A program made the position numbers and the translations under genes. This document shows, in pieces, positions 60,504-62,000 of a DNA stretch of 62,000 nt. The notes below the pieces were generated by a model that saw only the letters and a list, made by a program, of their open reading frames with translations, had not been told where the DNA came from and searched no databases. Position 1 is the stretch's first letter. Every line of letters begins with the position of its first letter. The DNA comes from Acanthaster planci (Eukaryota; Echinodermata; Asteroidea; Valvatida; Acanthasteridae), in assembly GCF_001949145.1 (NCBI RefSeq), contig NW_019091483.1, forward strand, positions 319,226 to 381,225. Reading direction: 5' to 3'.

Positions 60504-61306
60504 GTAATACACAAGTCGAGAGCCAGCTTTGTCAATATCGGGAGCAACCAAGATTGACAGATATTCATCTAACACAAAGAGTACATTCATGTGCATATTG
60601 TAGGACTGTAACTAAAAATTATTGTAATATCTGTCGTTCTGTACATTCACTGTGGTTTTTTTCATTTACGTCATTTGGCCAAACACATGTAAATACTGTG
60701 TATATGTTACACATACAAAGATAACTGATTTATCACAATCAGCCTTCTCTATCCAGTGGAATTGGGTCAGTGTGGTACAATTGAAGTTTTGACAAAATGA
60801 CGAGTACAGAAAAGAATCTATTTGAATTAAACTATAAGAACATGAGGCATAAATATATTTCCCCTTTAAAAAGGGCAATTTTGTGATCAGACTTTGTAGT
60901 CTGGTGCAGTTTTGACAAAAATAAAATACAGCTAGCCCACTTCAGACAAGGACTTTTAAAAAAGAATCTTTACTTCCAATTAAAACAAAAAGACCTCTAG
61001 TTTGGACAAGACCTAAAACCTTCTTCGAGTACAAACTGATTATTTCAACACAAACCTGCCCCCAAATGTGATTCATTACCCACCAAACTCCACAGCTTAC
61101 ATGAGAGATGTTTAAGGCACTAGTATCATCTATTGACAGGGCAAGACAACCAAGAATACAATGAGGAAGACAGTGCCGTGTTTGACCAGGATTATGAAGA
61201 GTACAACTCACCGGACAATAAGCCACCTCTTGACGAAGGGACCTTAGTTACTTCTAGCAACAGAAACCCCAATCAGGCACAGCCCAACAGCAGCACTTGG
61301 GTGTGA
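59873..61306 (+). CDS. unrecognised two-exon gene: basic repeat protein with acidic PDZ-ligand tail
   Basis: Exons 59873-60503 and 61140-61306 are joined by donor ACAG|GTAATA and acceptor TTGACAG. The phases agree (phase 1), giving 265 residues. Residues 1-165 are rich in Lys, Arg, Gln, Pro and His and include two 48-residue repeats (from about 63 and 111) with GQPAKKSK, SQPAKR and CQQGQPGRKR, all plausible nuclear-localisation or RNA/DNA-contact sequence. Residues 170-210 are mixed; the second exon is acidic (EYNEEDSAVFDQDYEEY) and ends NSSTWV, a class I PDZ-ligand pattern (T-x-V). An in-frame TAA lies just before the ATG. AATAAA at 61672 follows the stop. Strand is opposite to SLC6. The family is unknown to me; it could also be the tail of a larger protein whose upstream exons I missed. 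Confidence 0.6.
60504..61139 (+). other. probable intron of basic gene
   Basis: 636 bases, GTAATA...TTGACAG. The first 221 bases remain open in the exon 1 frame; after that it has AT-rich non-coding character. Confidence 0.5.
61140..61306 (+). CDS. basic gene, exon 2 (acidic tail, TWV end)
   Basis: 54 codons after a split Gly, then TGA. Composition (Asp/Glu/Asn/Tyr) and the absence of stops differ sharply from the flanks. The exon is too short and lacks an ATG, so it would be missed by ORF length; it was placed by phase. Confidence 0.6.
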
Positions 61307-61700
61307 AATGTGAAATGAAGCAACTTGGAATTATATTTGGGAAAGTTTTTACTTCAAATCAGTTTTGTCTATTAAGCAGGACTAAACGAATAATGTTCAT
61401 TATTTCTAAACAAACTGAAGTCAAGAACAATTTTCAGTTCCCTATTGTCATGTTTATCAAACGCTTAATTATTACAAACCATAGGTAGCTACAGCCGGGG
61501 ACAAAGGTGACACATACTATACATTTGTATGCCTTGGAAAGAATGTACAATATGTCCCCATAGGGATATGCAAAGTGTATAATTTGTAACTAAATGCCAC
61601 AAGATTCATTCTGAGTTGCTGTGATTGTGATTTCCATTGGAATTGTTCGGATTTGCAATTCAGCAAAACTGAATAAAGTTACATCAAATGCTTCAATGTA
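61307..61700 (+). terminator. 3'UTR and poly(A) signal of basic gene
   Basis: AATAAA at 61672-61677, about 370 bases after the stop. The exact cleavage point cannot be seen. Confidence 0.5.
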
Positions 61701-62000
61701 TGTACTGCATATTATAATGACCTATTGGGGAAAAACACTTGTACATGTACTTAACACTTATTTTAAGGACAAGGTTTAAGAAAAATTCAATTTGTTGCGA
61801 TTACATTTGTAGAGAGCTAGATACTGTCTAATAATAGAAAAAGAACAGACTAAAGGTACATGTAAATAGGAAGGAAGTTGTAGTGTATACTTGTAGTGAA
61901 TTCCTGAACAGCTTTAGCGCTGCAGTCCTGCTCTGGCTTTTTTGGAGGTCGGTTAACCCCCCTCTTTGTTCAGACCTGTGGCTTTTATAATTAAATTCAA
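61701..62000. other. no gene seen
   Basis: Contains one TACATGTAC word and no recognised exon. A minus-strand open stretch near 61900-61975 (NRPPKKPEQDCS) is next to a possible acceptor but cannot be assigned to SLC6. Confidence 0.4.

Noticed and set aside
59783-60568. Hydrophobic minus-strand frames that look like membrane proteins or missing SLC6 exons
   Set aside because: They are antisense to the Lys/Gln-rich plus-strand exon (AAG/CAA read as Leu/Phe/Trp) and contain no SLC6 motif.

Overview
This is animal nuclear DNA: widely spaced short exons with GT-AG splice sites, long AT-leaning introns, and many foldback and simple repeats. The dense GTACATGTAC / TACCGGTA palindromes and TAGGCCTAC words, together with a tandem block bounded by single-base gaps that looks like two unmerged alleles, suggest a highly polymorphic marine invertebrate. 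An invertebrate deuterostome (echinoderm, hemichordate or amphioxus-like) is my best guess, but taxonomy is inference only. I saw no prokaryotic features and no CRISPR array.

Three genes can be supported. (1) Minus strand, 42944 to 6394: a complete nine-exon orthologue of EEIG1/FAM102 (N-terminal NT-C2 domain protein). All splice phases agree and give about 362 residues. Its first intron is about 21 kb and fills a third of the window. A 3'UTR of up to about 5.5 kb probably runs down to about 0.86 kb. (2) Minus strand, 57827 to 47348: the 3' half of an SLC6 sodium/chloride-coupled transporter, covering TM7 to the C-terminal tail; TM1-6 are not found in the window. Its first two visible exons occur twice, in a 2.5 kb / 3.35 kb tandem block (52048-57924) whose junctions are single n bases, most likely two haplotypes laid end to end by the assembler. 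(3) Plus strand, 59873 to 61306: a two-exon gene for a basic, repeat-containing protein with an acidic tail ending in a class I PDZ-ligand-like TWV. It lies opposite to, and probably inside an intron of, the SLC6 gene. I do not recognise its family.

Layout: 1-860 intergenic with a tRNA-like SINE remnant; 860-6393 EEIG1 3'UTR; 6394-21807 EEIG1 exons 9 to 2; 21808-42798 EEIG1 intron 1, rich in palindromes, foldback elements and a (CAAA)n tract; 42799-43660 exon 1, 5'UTR and promoter region; 43.7-47.3 kb spacer and SLC6 3'UTR; 47.3-57.9 kb SLC6 exons including the duplicated block; 58-62 kb the plus-strand gene.

Nothing amounts to a clearly new biological system. The best leads are the duplicated SLC6 exon block, the unrecognised gene in 58-62 kb, and several intronic inverted repeats.
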